A DNA stretch of 64,000 nt from Pseudoruegeria sp039972875 (GTDB lineage: Bacteria > Pseudomonadota > Alphaproteobacteria > Rhodobacterales > Rhodobacteraceae). Shown here one piece after another: positions 8,458 to 16,865 of this stretch. The DNA is taken from NCBI GenBank assembly GCA_039972875.1, contig JBDWMA010000048.1, forward strand, positions 13,372 to 77,371, given 5' to 3'. A model generated the notes under the pieces. That model searched no databases, was not told where the DNA came from, and saw nothing but the letters and a program-made list of their open reading frames with translations. A program made the position numbers and the translations under genes. The stretch's first letter is position 1. Each line of letters begins with the position of its first letter.

Positions 8458-9788
8458 AGGTAAAAGGATCCATCGCCCGCCGCCTGTCCGCAGCGCTTGG
8501 GCTTAGTGCGGTCACTTTATGGCTGTGTGCTGTTGCAATTGCAGGCTTTGTCATTCGCCACGAGCTAAACGAAGCTATGGATCAGACAATGCAGCAAAGT
8601 GCGATCCGACTTTTGCCTCTTGCCGCCCACGAAGTTGAAGAAATGATCGAAGAGGATGAGTTTGAGGAAGAAGAAGCTCGTCTCGTTGCTGGGCTGACCG
8701 AACAAGGGGCCAACCTGGACTACTTTGTTACGGATCCCAATGGTCGGATCATTGTCTTTGCCAGTGATGCGCATCCCGATGTCACCGAACTGGCTATACA
8801 ACCTGGGTTTTCGACATTGGAAAACGCCCCAGCTTTTGCATTGCGCGACCCAGACACCGGAATTGGAATAGTCGTTGTTGAACGTGCGGGGCTACGCTCT
8901 GAAATACTAAGCGAAAGCCTGATGGCCATGCTTATCCCCCTCGCAGCCCTGATCCCAATTTTAATCGCATTGGTCTATTTTATTGTTCAGGCAGCCATGC
9001 GCCCTGTGTGGAAACTGGGCGAGGTGATTTCCGAACGCCACGGGCGGAACCTTTCCCCTCTCGAAATCGGACCGCAACCACGCGAACTCGCCCCAATTGT
9101 GCAGGAAGTTGAAAGCCTATTGAGCCGGTTAAAGTCCGCGATGGACGCCGAACGCAGTTTTGCCGCCGAAAGCGCCCATGAACTGCGCACCCCCATTGCT
9201 GGCGCCCTTGCCCAAGTGCAGGTTCTGCGCAATGCCTTAAACGGTCGACCTGAACAAACATTTGCATTTCATGCCGAAGACGCCTTACGCAATCTGTCTT
9301 CGCTATCCGAAAACCTTTTGCAATCGTCTCGTCTTGAGGCAGGCTTTGCCGTCTCTCCGACGCCGCTGGATCTAGCGCCTATTTTTCAACTGGTCTTGCG
9401 GGAACGTGAGTTTTCCTTGCATCTGGACCGGATCATTGTGACGGGGCTTGATGACGGGGTACAAGCGCATATCGTTCCAGATGCCTTTGCGATTGTCCTA
9501 CGCAATCTGTTGCGCAATGCGCTTTTGTATGCCCAAGGGAACCATGATATCACCGTCGATTTTTTACCCGATGGACTAATGGTTTCAAACGATTGTGCAC
9601 CTTTTGATCCCGATCTACTGTCCCGTTTGAGTCATCGATTTGTTCGAGGCAACGAAACCAAACGTGGGAGCGGATTGGGCCTAGCGATTGCCACTGGCAT
9701 TATCGAAGATTGCAACGGACAGCTTAACTTTATCTCTCCAATCCCAGGTCAAACACGTGGTTTTGCCGCGCGGGTGACTTTTTCATAA
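8454..9788 (+). CDS. Sensor histidine kinase
   Basis: 444 residues with two membrane segments (about 12-34 and 157-178) enclosing a periplasmic sensor of about 120 residues. The kinase core has the H-box AAESAHELRTP (phospho-acceptor H242), an N-box (RNLLRNALLYA) and a G-box (GSGLGLAIATG). The start of the periplasmic loop is strikingly acidic (about residues 60-76, with EEMIEEDEFEEEE), which could bind a metal or cation, as acidic ExxE motifs do in PmrB. It overlaps the response regulator by four bases and lies 24 bases before a ferric-reductase-like gene. Confidence 0.92.
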   Translation: MKVKGSIARRLSAALGLSAVTLWLCAVAIAGFVIRHELNEAMDQTMQQSAIRLLPLAAHEVEEMIEEDEFEEEEARLVAGLTEQGANLDYFVTDPNGRIIVFASDAHPDVTELAIQPGFSTLENAPAFALRDPDTGIGIVVVERAGLRSEILSESLMAMLIPLAALIPILIALVYFIVQAAMRPVWKLGEVISERHGRNLSPLEIGPQPRELAPIVQEVESLLSRLKSAMDAERSFAAESAHELRTPIAGALAQVQVLRNALNGRPEQTFAFHAEDALRNLSSLSENLLQSSRLEAGFAVSPTPLDLAPIFQLVLREREFSLHLDRIIVTGLDDGVQAHIVPDAFAIVLRNLLRNALLYAQGNHDITVDFLPDGLMVSNDCAPFDPDLLSRLSHRFVRGNETKRGSGLGLAIATGIIEDCNGQLNFISPIPGQTRGFAARVTFS

Positions 9789-9812
9789 CCCTATCTCAAG
9801 AGTATCCTCACA

Positions 9813-11141
9813 GTGCGCCCAATTGGTCTTCTTATCATCCTTGCCAGCTGCCTTGTTCCGATTTTCGGGTTTGCCCAACTGGCACAGATTCACCCATCCA
9901 GTCCGCTTTTGGGCCAATATCTTGGAATCGTTTCCTTGATCATGATGGCCCTAGGGCAATTTCTGGCGACACGGCTGCGGCTGGTGGAATGGATTTTTGG
10001 ACCTATGGATAAAACTTACGTTTTGCACAAATGGTTAGGGATCGTTGCGGTAATCACGATGCTTTTGCATGACAACATCGGCGCAAAAATAAAGGGGTTA
10101 GGCCCGAAAGGCGCATGGGATGATTTCGGAGAAGGCCTCGGAGAACAAGGCATGAATGGCATTCTGATCCTTGTGGGTCTTTCAGTGGCCCTGTTCATTC
10201 CGTATCACTGGTGGCGCTTAACACATCGTATCATCGGAGTGTTTTTCATCCTAAGCGTTCTGCATTTCGTGATGATCGATAAACCTTTCGCCACGACTGA
10301 TCCATTGGGACTGTATACATTGGCAATCTGTGCCATTGGTGTAGCCAGCTATGCCTATACTCAGGTGCCACTTCGATTAAAGCCAAAGTCTATGTATACC
10401 GTGACCGATGTCGTTACGACCGGCGGCGCAACCGAAATAACCCTAAAACCCGGCGCAAAATCAATGCGTCATCGGGCGGGACAATTTGCATTCTTTTCGT
10501 TTCAGACTCCCGATCTAAAAGAAGTTCATCCTTTCACCATATCATGCGCGCCAAACAACGACGGTATGTTAAGCATAACGGTCAAAGACCTTGGGGCTTA
10601 TACCCATGCCTTAAAAACAAAGGTGAAAAATGGAACATCCGTTGCCGTACAAGGACCATTTGGGCGATTTTCACCACCTCGTGGTAAAGCGCCACAAATC
10701 TGGATTGCCGCCGGGATCGGCATCACGCCCTACATCGCAATGCTCGAGACTCGCGGCCCGGAAGACGCCCCGATTGAGATGTTTTATACGTTCCGCGGAC
10801 GCCAGAATGCCCCCCATCTAGAGGCCTTGCAAATCAATGCTGCACAACGTGCCAACGTTACCTTGCATCTGGTAGATACAAGCACTGCGGATCGCTTAAC
10901 CGCCGCGCATATCGCCCAACAATCGAACTACGATGTATCGCAGTCAAAAGTTCTTTACTGTGGTCCAACAGCCCTTCGCAAAGCGCTGTCTCAGGATTTA
11001 CAAAAATTGGGTGTTGCCAAACGGCGCTTCCATTACGAAGAGTTCGAAATTCGTTCTGCTTTCTGGCCTCTTGAGCGGATCAACGAACCAGCGCAAAAAT
11101 TCGTAAAAAAGTTGGATTTTCGCGCATTTAGGTCAAACTGA
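9813..11141 (+). CDS. Ferric-reductase-like membrane flavoprotein (NAD(P)H:FAD oxidoreductase)
   Basis: 442 residues. The N-terminal half has about six membrane helices with conserved histidines (LHKWLG, LLHDN, LTHRIIG, LHFVM) of the ferric-reductase/NADPH-oxidase haem domain. The C-terminal half is a ferredoxin-reductase module with FAD motif HPFTIS, NAD(P) motif AAGIGITPY, and CGPTAL near the end. It should move electrons from cytosolic NAD(P)H across the inner membrane to iron or another acceptor. The start is GTG at 9813 with only a weak ribosome site. It follows the kinase gene by 24 bases and is probably in the same operon. Confidence 0.85.
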   Translation: MRPIGLLIILASCLVPIFGFAQLAQIHPSSPLLGQYLGIVSLIMMALGQFLATRLRLVEWIFGPMDKTYVLHKWLGIVAVITMLLHDNIGAKIKGLGPKGAWDDFGEGLGEQGMNGILILVGLSVALFIPYHWWRLTHRIIGVFFILSVLHFVMIDKPFATTDPLGLYTLAICAIGVASYAYTQVPLRLKPKSMYTVTDVVTTGGATEITLKPGAKSMRHRAGQFAFFSFQTPDLKEVHPFTISCAPNNDGMLSITVKDLGAYTHALKTKVKNGTSVAVQGPFGRFSPPRGKAPQIWIAAGIGITPYIAMLETRGPEDAPIEMFYTFRGRQNAPHLEALQINAAQRANVTLHLVDTSTADRLTAAHIAQQSNYDVSQSKVLYCGPTALRKALSQDLQKLGVAKRRFHYEEFEIRSAFWPLERINEPAQKFVKKLDFRAFRSN

Positions 11142-11186
11142 ACGAAATCTGAACGACTTTCTGACAGTGGTTCAGGCTCCGTTCAG
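11138..11186 (+). promoter_or_regulatory. Paired 11-base repeats upstream of the DUF6134 gene
   Basis: CTGAAC occurs at 11138-11143 and 11149-11154, and its complement GTTCAG at 11170-11175 and 11181-11186. Both pairs have an 11-base period and match the GTTCAG repeats ahead of the response regulator gene. This looks like a second binding region of that regulator, giving the DUF6134 gene its own controlled promoter. Confidence 0.6.
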
Positions 11187-11230
11187 TTCCAAACACCAGG
11201 TTGGTTCCAGTCACAAACAGGAGCCAACCC

Positions 11231-11830
11231 ATGATTTTCAAAGCCACTGTCCTTACCGCCTGCTTTGCAGCTGCCTCGTTTACCTCAGCCGCCTCGGCCA
11301 ATGTGCCCGACAGTGGAACGTTACAATTTGACGTCGTCCGCAAAGGCAAAGACATCGGCGATATCAGTTACGTTTTTCAGGGCCCTACCGCTAATGTAAA
11401 AGTACAAATTAACACCAATGTTGCGGTTAAAGTCCCCTTGTTGGGCACCAAACTATATCGGTTTGAACAAGCCAGTATCGAACACTGGCAGAGTGGGCAA
11501 CTTTCCTCTGTTAAGAGCAAAACAAATGACAACGGAGACCCCCACAAGATGTCTTCCGGTGCAACAAATCTAATTCCAGCCAGCCTATGGAACGCAAAAA
11601 TCGTAACCCAATCACGATTACTGAACACTATCGATGGATCGATCATGGACGTGCAGTTTTCAAACCTGGGCTCTGAAACGGTCTTGGCCAAAGGGCAAAA
11701 TATTCAAGCGACACATTACCGGATGTCTGGCGATTTGAAACGAGACCTTTGGTTTGATGACAAGGGTGTTCTCGTGCGGGTAAAATTCAAAGCCGAAGAC
11801 GGCACAGATGTGACCTACATCCGCAAGTAA
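11231..11830 (+). CDS. DUF6134-family exported protein
   Basis: About 199 residues. ATG at 11231 follows CAGGAG; an upstream in-frame start at 11201 would spoil the signal peptide. Residues 1 to about 23 form a Sec signal (hydrophobic TVLTACFAAASF, cleavage near SASA-NVP). The mature protein starts with LQFDVVRKGKDIGDISYVF, the beta-rich opening I associate with DUF6134, a family of unknown function. Its own upstream repeats match those of the response regulator gene, so it is probably a direct target. A periplasmic role near the ferric-reductase-like protein is an inference. Confidence 0.7.
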   Translation: MIFKATVLTACFAAASFTSAASANVPDSGTLQFDVVRKGKDIGDISYVFQGPTANVKVQINTNVAVKVPLLGTKLYRFEQASIEHWQSGQLSSVKSKTNDNGDPHKMSSGATNLIPASLWNAKIVTQSRLLNTIDGSIMDVQFSNLGSETVLAKGQNIQATHYRMSGDLKRDLWFDDKGVLVRVKFKAEDGTDVTYIRK

Positions 11831-11835
11831 TCCTG

Positions 11836-11861
11836 TGCGTGGCAAGACGTCTTGCCACGCA
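11836..11861. terminator. Perfect 26-base palindrome, terminator or operator
   Basis: TGCGTGGCAAGAC at 11836-11848 is immediately followed by its exact complement at 11849-11861. It begins six bases after the DUF6134 stop, where a terminator would be expected, but no T-run follows. Perfect symmetry without a loop also fits a protein-binding operator for the four-gene cluster that starts at 11898. Confidence 0.5.
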
Positions 11862-11897
11862 AGCTCTCTCCATAAGAAAACATAAAAGGGGTTAACG

Positions 11898-12482
11898 ATG
11901 CACATTCGTTTGATTACGCCGTCTGATGCCGATTGGTCGGTTGCGACGGATCTTATTTCCCACGTTTTTTGGGAAACCTATCACGCCCATATCTGTAATT
12001 TCCCACAGGAATTGATGATTGCAAAAAACGGGCAAAATAAATTGACTGCGGCCGTTGGGTTGCGCACCAAAGATACAGGTTTTTTTTCCTCGACCTACAT
12101 TTCAGGCGATCTTGGGCAAACAATGTCCGCTAAGCTTGGCGAACCCGTTGCACAAGATCAGATCATAGAGGCCGTATCGATGGCCTCTGTTACCCCTTGC
12201 GCAGCTCTTCCCGTTATGAATGCCGTAATCGCCGAGGGACGGAAACGCAATATGCGCTGGGGGTTATTTACCGGCACCCGTAATCTCAGAGGATTGCTGC
12301 TGCGCGCAGGACTTCCCTATAAAAAAATCTGTGCCGCGCGGCCCACTTCGGTCACAGATCCAGAAAACTGGGGCGAATACTACACAACAGATCCTTGGGT
12401 ATGCGCCTTTACCGAAAGCAAACGCCAGCCTATTGCGTTGCGTCCGACGTGTCAGACCGCCCGTTTGCGCGGGGTGTCCTGA
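11898..12482 (+). CDS. Thermostable-hemolysin family protein
   Basis: 194 residues, the typical size of the family named after the Vibrio thermostable hemolysin. The fold is expected to resemble GNAT acyltransferases and acyl-homoserine-lactone synthases; the central part (AVGLRTKDTGFFSSTYISGD) and the EAVSMASV strand fit this. The name is historical and no toxin role is implied. ATG at 11898 follows AAGGGG. Its stop overlaps the next gene's start (TGATG), opening a chain of four coupled genes: this protein, an AMP-ligase, an SDR and a TauD-type dioxygenase. I infer that it joins an activated acyl group to an acceptor. Family assignment is by recognition only. Confidence 0.75.
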   Translation: MHIRLITPSDADWSVATDLISHVFWETYHAHICNFPQELMIAKNGQNKLTAAVGLRTKDTGFFSSTYISGDLGQTMSAKLGEPVAQDQIIEAVSMASVTPCAALPVMNAVIAEGRKRNMRWGLFTGTRNLRGLLLRAGLPYKKICAARPTSVTDPENWGEYYTTDPWVCAFTESKRQPIALRPTCQTARLRGVS

Positions 12483-13903
12483 TGGAATTGGTCTTTGCTG
12501 CACTGTTAAGTCATGCTGAGAAACGCCCCGATGCAATTGCTTTTGTGGATGCAAAAGGACACATCACTTATCGGCAGTTGTTTGTTCGCGTTCAAGCGAT
12601 GGCGGAGATGCTCAACGGCGTAGAGAAATCCGTCGCTATCGCCCTGCCTGACAGCATTGATTATGTCGTTGCCGACCTTGGTGCTACGCTCGCCGGGAAA
12701 CGGGTTATCCCCGTACCGCTGTTTTTCAGCCCGGATCAAATAGCGCACCTCTTAAAAGAGGCTGCGGTTGATTTTGTCATCGGCAAATCCACGGCCGTTT
12801 CTGTGCCCCCTGCCATCAAAACCTGCACGCAAATGCCGTCAAAACCTCCGACGGAGCCGATCATGTATCACGGTGGCGCGACCAGAGTGATCTACACATC
12901 CGGTTCCTCTGGAACACCCAAAGGCGTTGTACACGGCGACAGGCAACTGACCGCCTCCCTTACCGCACTACATTCAGGAATTGCTCCCACTGAGGAGGAC
13001 GTTCATCTATCGCTCCTGCCTTACGCACAGCTTTTGGAACAAATCTGCGGTATTTTTCTACCCATTCTTGCAGGCGGTAAAGTTGTCATATCAGATGCGG
13101 CAACACAGGTTATGACATCCGGAGACCTCAGTGTCATCGCCCAAGAATTTGAAACCCATCACCCCACGACCAGCCTTATGGTCCCAAACCTTTTGGCTGC
13201 TTGGTGTGCAGGACTGATGGCAGCCGGCATACCAGCCCCAAATACGCTGCGCTTTGTTGCAATCGGAGGGGCGACAACACCTCAAACCCTAAAACACACA
13301 GCAACCCGTTTAAACATACCGCTCTATGAGGGGTACGGCCTGTCCGAATGCTGTGCCGTCGTCGCAATGAATACTCCTGCCCGCAACACAGCCGGATCAG
13401 TGGGCCATGTACTGGAGGGCACCACCGTTACGGTCGAAGCAGGGGAAATTGTTGTTCACGGACCAACAATCATGGAAGGCTATTTGGACGGCACGCCTAT
13501 ATCAAGCCATTGGCACACCGGCGATCTTGGAGACCTTCAAGACGGTGTCTTGCACTATCGAGGCCGCAAGGACGCACTGATTATACGCAGTAACGGTCGC
13601 AATATTTCGCCAGAATGGGTAGAGGCCCAATGCGCCTGCCTGCCCGGTGTCGCGGGATGTTGCCTGACCTATCTTCCAGATCAAGATCGGCTTTGCCTCA
13701 TTGTGGCGACCTCGACGGCTGTGCCGCAAGACATAATTGATCAATCGTTCACTGAGTTGCCCATCTACGCTCAGCCGGATCACATCCTTATTCTAAATAG
13801 CCGAGATCCATCCCTATTTTATCCCATAGGAACACCGAACCGTCGGGCCATGAATACCTACGCGCTGCGGATGTTGCCTGAAACCTCAAGGAGAGCATCA
13901 TGA
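12482..13903 (+). CDS. AMP-dependent synthetase/ligase (acyl-activating enzyme)
   Basis: 473 residues from ATG 12482, which overlaps the previous stop. The P-loop YTSGSSGTPKG lies at about 138-148, the YGLSE motif follows, then TGDL and the hinge RKDALII near residue 360. The C-terminal part normally has a catalytic Lys in a G-K motif; here the matching stretch reads GTPNRRAM (450-457), with Arg in place of Lys. The protein is also shorter than most acyl-CoA ligases, at about 500-550 residues. It probably activates a carboxylic acid as acyl-AMP for its cluster partners. The substrate is unknown. Confidence 0.85.
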   Translation: MELVFAALLSHAEKRPDAIAFVDAKGHITYRQLFVRVQAMAEMLNGVEKSVAIALPDSIDYVVADLGATLAGKRVIPVPLFFSPDQIAHLLKEAAVDFVIGKSTAVSVPPAIKTCTQMPSKPPTEPIMYHGGATRVIYTSGSSGTPKGVVHGDRQLTASLTALHSGIAPTEEDVHLSLLPYAQLLEQICGIFLPILAGGKVVISDAATQVMTSGDLSVIAQEFETHHPTTSLMVPNLLAAWCAGLMAAGIPAPNTLRFVAIGGATTPQTLKHTATRLNIPLYEGYGLSECCAVVAMNTPARNTAGSVGHVLEGTTVTVEAGEIVVHGPTIMEGYLDGTPISSHWHTGDLGDLQDGVLHYRGRKDALIIRSNGRNISPEWVEAQCACLPGVAGCCLTYLPDQDRLCLIVATSTAVPQDIIDQSFTELPIYAQPDHILILNSRDPSLFYPIGTPNRRAMNTYALRMLPETSRRAS

Positions 13904-14694
13904 CACCTAAAACCTGCCTTATCACCGGCGCCGGTAGTGGAATCGGCAGATCCCTTTCAATGCAAGCTGGAGATGCAGGATACCACGTTTGGTTGGTCGG
14001 GCGGCGGCAACATATGCTTGATGAGGTCCGCTGCGAAATCGGTGAAGATCGTGCAACGGCGCTTGTCGCGGACATTACTGACCCATCTGATCGTACAAAA
14101 ATTGCAGAAACCATCGGCAATCAACTGGATCTGTTGATCAACAATGCCGGTATTATCGATGTGGGGCCGGCCCATCAAAGCCCGCCAGAAGCAACCACCA
14201 ATTTGATTGAAACCAATCTGACCGCTCCGATCTGCCTAACCTCTCTTTTACTGCCTTCTCTAATTCAAACCAAGGGTCAAGTGGCCAATATTGGCTCCGT
14301 ATTCGGGGACATCGCTTACCCCTATTTCGCAAGTTATTCGGCCAGTAAATTTGGTCTTCGCGGATATTCAGATGCATTGCGCCGCGAGATTTCGGCCACC
14401 GGCGTATCGGTGACATACGTCGCACCGCGCGCAACCGAAACACCGGCAAAGAGCGCCTTTGTCGATCTTATAGCCCCTATGGGCATGGCATTGGATTCCC
14501 CAGAGGAGGTCGCAGCCTTTACCTGGAATGCCATAACCCGCCGCAAAAGAGTGGCCTATCCCCCCAGTAAGGAACGCCTCTTTGTCGCTTTGCAAAGGTG
14601 TGCGCCACAATTCATCGACAAGGCCTTGAACCCGCTCGGCAGTTCCCCTTCGATCACCTCTTTATTTACTAAACCTGCAAAGGAAACCGCATGA
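13900..14694 (+). CDS. Short-chain dehydrogenase/reductase (SDR)
   Basis: 264 residues. Cofactor motif TGAGSGIG is near the N-terminus, NNAG follows at mid-length, and the catalytic Ser (GSVFGD), Tyr and Lys (YSASK) are all present. It overlaps the ligase stop by four bases and the next gene's start by four bases. The C-terminal tail after residue 220 (about 40 residues) is longer than in minimal SDRs. In this setting it may reduce the product of the ligase/transferase pair, but whether it acts on a thioester, ketone or alcohol cannot be told. Confidence 0.88.
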   Translation: MTPKTCLITGAGSGIGRSLSMQAGDAGYHVWLVGRRQHMLDEVRCEIGEDRATALVADITDPSDRTKIAETIGNQLDLLINNAGIIDVGPAHQSPPEATTNLIETNLTAPICLTSLLLPSLIQTKGQVANIGSVFGDIAYPYFASYSASKFGLRGYSDALRREISATGVSVTYVAPRATETPAKSAFVDLIAPMGMALDSPEEVAAFTWNAITRRKRVAYPPSKERLFVALQRCAPQFIDKALNPLGSSPSITSLFTKPAKETA

Positions 14695-15548
14695 CTTATA
14701 ACTTAATCCGCGCGCGCCAAACCGGTGCAAAACCAAATAGCACCGAGATCGCAGCCTGCTGGGAACATCTAAAGCAAGACGGCTGGGTTGTTCTGCGCGG
14801 CTTTGACATGTCACTGGATGATTTCAACGCATTAACAGGAGAATTCTGCAAATCGGTCACCTTTGACCCCGCCCGTGAAATCTCCAACAACGCAACCCAA
14901 AAAGTGGACGCCGGATTAGGTGAAATCGGCCTTCATATTGAAAATGGGAACACGCCTGTCTGCCCAGACATTGTCGCGTTTTTTGCACGCACCGCGGCAT
15001 TTGAAGGGTCTCAAACCACCATTTGCGACGGCAGCGCGATTTTTGACGCTTTTGATGATGAGACAAAGGCTCATTGGCAACGCCCTGTAACGGTAAAACG
15101 GAACCTGCCCGAAGATATCTGGAAACGATATCTGACCAACGAGCATCCCGGCCTAAGCGATCCATCCCAGATCACACCCACCCACATCAAGCAATTCCAA
15201 GCCGCAATTCCGGGGCAAAGCTTTGAGATGAAAAGCGATGGTTCCCTTGATTATATGTTGCAAATCAATCCGGTTCGGGAATCAAATCTGTCGAATACTT
15301 TTGGGTTTGCCAATGCCATTCTTGGCCCCTCTCACAACTATGAACGCCCCAGTTATACATTTGCCGATGGGTCGGTGGTTTCAGACGCTGACATTGCAGC
15401 GCTTCGAGCTATGGCAGAAACACATACCCATGAAATCAACTGGAATGATGGTGATATCGCCATTTTAGACAACACTCGGGTGATGCATGGTCGACGGGGT
15501 ATCAAAGACAGCGGCCGAGAACTGTTTATCGGTATGGGGCGGGTCTGA
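14691..15548 (+). CDS. TauD/TfdA-type Fe(II)/2-oxoglutarate dioxygenase
   Basis: 285 residues. The iron triad appears as H82-x-E84 (GLHIENG) and H266 (VMHGRR), with R276 as the expected 2-oxoglutarate anchor. The H-x-E form, rather than H-x-D, is found in clavaminate-synthase-like members. It would hydroxylate, desaturate or otherwise oxidise the cluster product in the cytoplasm. Its start overlaps the SDR stop by four bases, making it the last of four coupled genes. A large inverted repeat follows at 15627-15680. Confidence 0.85.
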   Translation: MTYNLIRARQTGAKPNSTEIAACWEHLKQDGWVVLRGFDMSLDDFNALTGEFCKSVTFDPAREISNNATQKVDAGLGEIGLHIENGNTPVCPDIVAFFARTAAFEGSQTTICDGSAIFDAFDDETKAHWQRPVTVKRNLPEDIWKRYLTNEHPGLSDPSQITPTHIKQFQAAIPGQSFEMKSDGSLDYMLQINPVRESNLSNTFGFANAILGPSHNYERPSYTFADGSVVSDADIAALRAMAETHTHEINWNDGDIAILDNTRVMHGRRGIKDSGRELFIGMGRV

Positions 15549-15626
15549 TAATCAGAAACACAGATATTTCACCTGAGGTTATTTCGACCCCAGACACACG
15601 CGTCGGCTTTGATGTTTGCCTGTTTT

Positions 15627-15680
15627 GATCGGTCGCCCGAGTCGCCTTGCGCCAATACGGCTTCAACTCGGGCGATGATC
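15627..15680. terminator. Long inverted repeat after the TauD-type gene
   Basis: TCGCCCGAGT at 15633-15642 pairs perfectly with ACTCGGGCGA at 15666-15675, extended by GATC at 15627-15630 and 15677-15680 across a small bulge. It closes the four-gene cluster but lacks a T-run. It could be a terminator-like or processing element; the rest of the 168-base gap shows nothing else. Confidence 0.45.
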
Positions 15681-15716
15681 TGTATACAAAATTCAGGGCA
15701 TTACTGAGGAATCCAG

Positions 15717-16838
15717 ATGTTATCCGAGCATATCCAATCTGTCGTAATCGGGAGCGGTGTCGTCGGGCTGGCGACGGCCCGCAAATTGGCACGCAATGGG
15801 CATGAGGTATTAGTCCTAGAGGCCGAGGATTCCGGGTTTCACCACACCAGTGCTCGCAATTCACAGGTTATCCATGCAGGCATTCACTATGCCCCCGGAT
15901 CGTTAAAGGCCAAGCTGTCAGTCAAAGGCGGCGAAATGCTGTACGACTATTGCGCGACACGCCACATTGATCATATCCGGTGTGGAAAATTAACCATCGC
16001 AGCCCGCCCCGATCAATTGGCCGCCCTAGATAAATTACGTCTATGTGGGGAAAGAAATGGCGTCAAAGGCATGCGGATTATTTCCGCAGAAGAGGCAAAG
16101 GAACTGGAGCCAGAGCTTGATTGTTTTAGTGCGCTGCTGTCGCCCTCAACCGGTACGCTGGACGTCCCGACCTTTATGAATACCATGCTTGGCGATGCCG
16201 AGTCTGAAGGGGCAGTATTTGCCTATAACGCCCCACTGAAAGCGGTCGAAATTCACGGCAGTGATTTCCATTTGGATGTTGGCGGTGCACATCCCATGCG
16301 AGTGTCCTGCCGCAATTTGATCAATGCTGCGGGGTTGGGGGCTTGGGATGTTGCCCGTGCAACCAAAGGATACACACAGGCTTCCATCCCCCATCAGACC
16401 TTTGCAAAAGCCTGCTATTTCTCTTTAAAAACCGGAAACTCTCCGTTTGAACATCTAATCTACCCTATGCCAGAGGCTGGATCACTGGGCGTACATTCCT
16501 TGCGAGATGTCTCTGGACAGGTTCGGTTTGGACCAAGTCTTAAGTATTTGGACGATCTTAAGATCGACTACCGCCATGACAGCTCTGCAAGCCCGTTTGA
16601 AAATGCCATTCGTAAATTTTGGCCAAACCTACCGAAAGATGGCCTACAACCCGATACGACGGGCATTCGACCACGGATTTCACGCCCCGGCGAACCTCTC
16701 TCTGACTTTCAGATCGATGGCCCGGGCCAGCATGGAATACCGGGGTTGGTACATTTGTTTGGAATAGAGTCTCCGGGCCTGACATCGTCTATGGCTATCG
16801 GGGACTATGTATCGGACTTAATCAACCAACGGGTCTAG
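15717..16838 (+). CDS. FAD-dependent oxidoreductase (L-2-hydroxyglutarate oxidase-like)
   Basis: 373 residues, DAO superfamily. The dinucleotide motif GSGVVG lies at about residues 12-17, and ARNSQVIHAGIHYAPGSLKA matches the active-site region of L-2-hydroxyglutarate dehydrogenases. ATG at 15717 follows TGAGGAATCCAG, a good ribosome site. It runs in the same direction as the cluster upstream but is separated by a long inverted repeat, so it may be an independent gene. Related enzymes oxidise other 2-hydroxy or amino acids, so the substrate is not certain. Confidence 0.8.
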   Translation: MLSEHIQSVVIGSGVVGLATARKLARNGHEVLVLEAEDSGFHHTSARNSQVIHAGIHYAPGSLKAKLSVKGGEMLYDYCATRHIDHIRCGKLTIAARPDQLAALDKLRLCGERNGVKGMRIISAEEAKELEPELDCFSALLSPSTGTLDVPTFMNTMLGDAESEGAVFAYNAPLKAVEIHGSDFHLDVGGAHPMRVSCRNLINAAGLGAWDVARATKGYTQASIPHQTFAKACYFSLKTGNSPFEHLIYPMPEAGSLGVHSLRDVSGQVRFGPSLKYLDDLKIDYRHDSSASPFENAIRKFWPNLPKDGLQPDTTGIRPRISRPGEPLSDFQIDGPGQHGIPGLVHLFGIESPGLTSSMAIGDYVSDLINQRV

Positions 16839-16865
16839 GCTGTCATCGGTCTATTCCAATCCGGT

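Noticed and set aside
11898..12482. Reading the hemolysin-family gene as a toxin
   Set aside because: The family name is historical; the product has no signal peptide and sits with biosynthetic enzymes.
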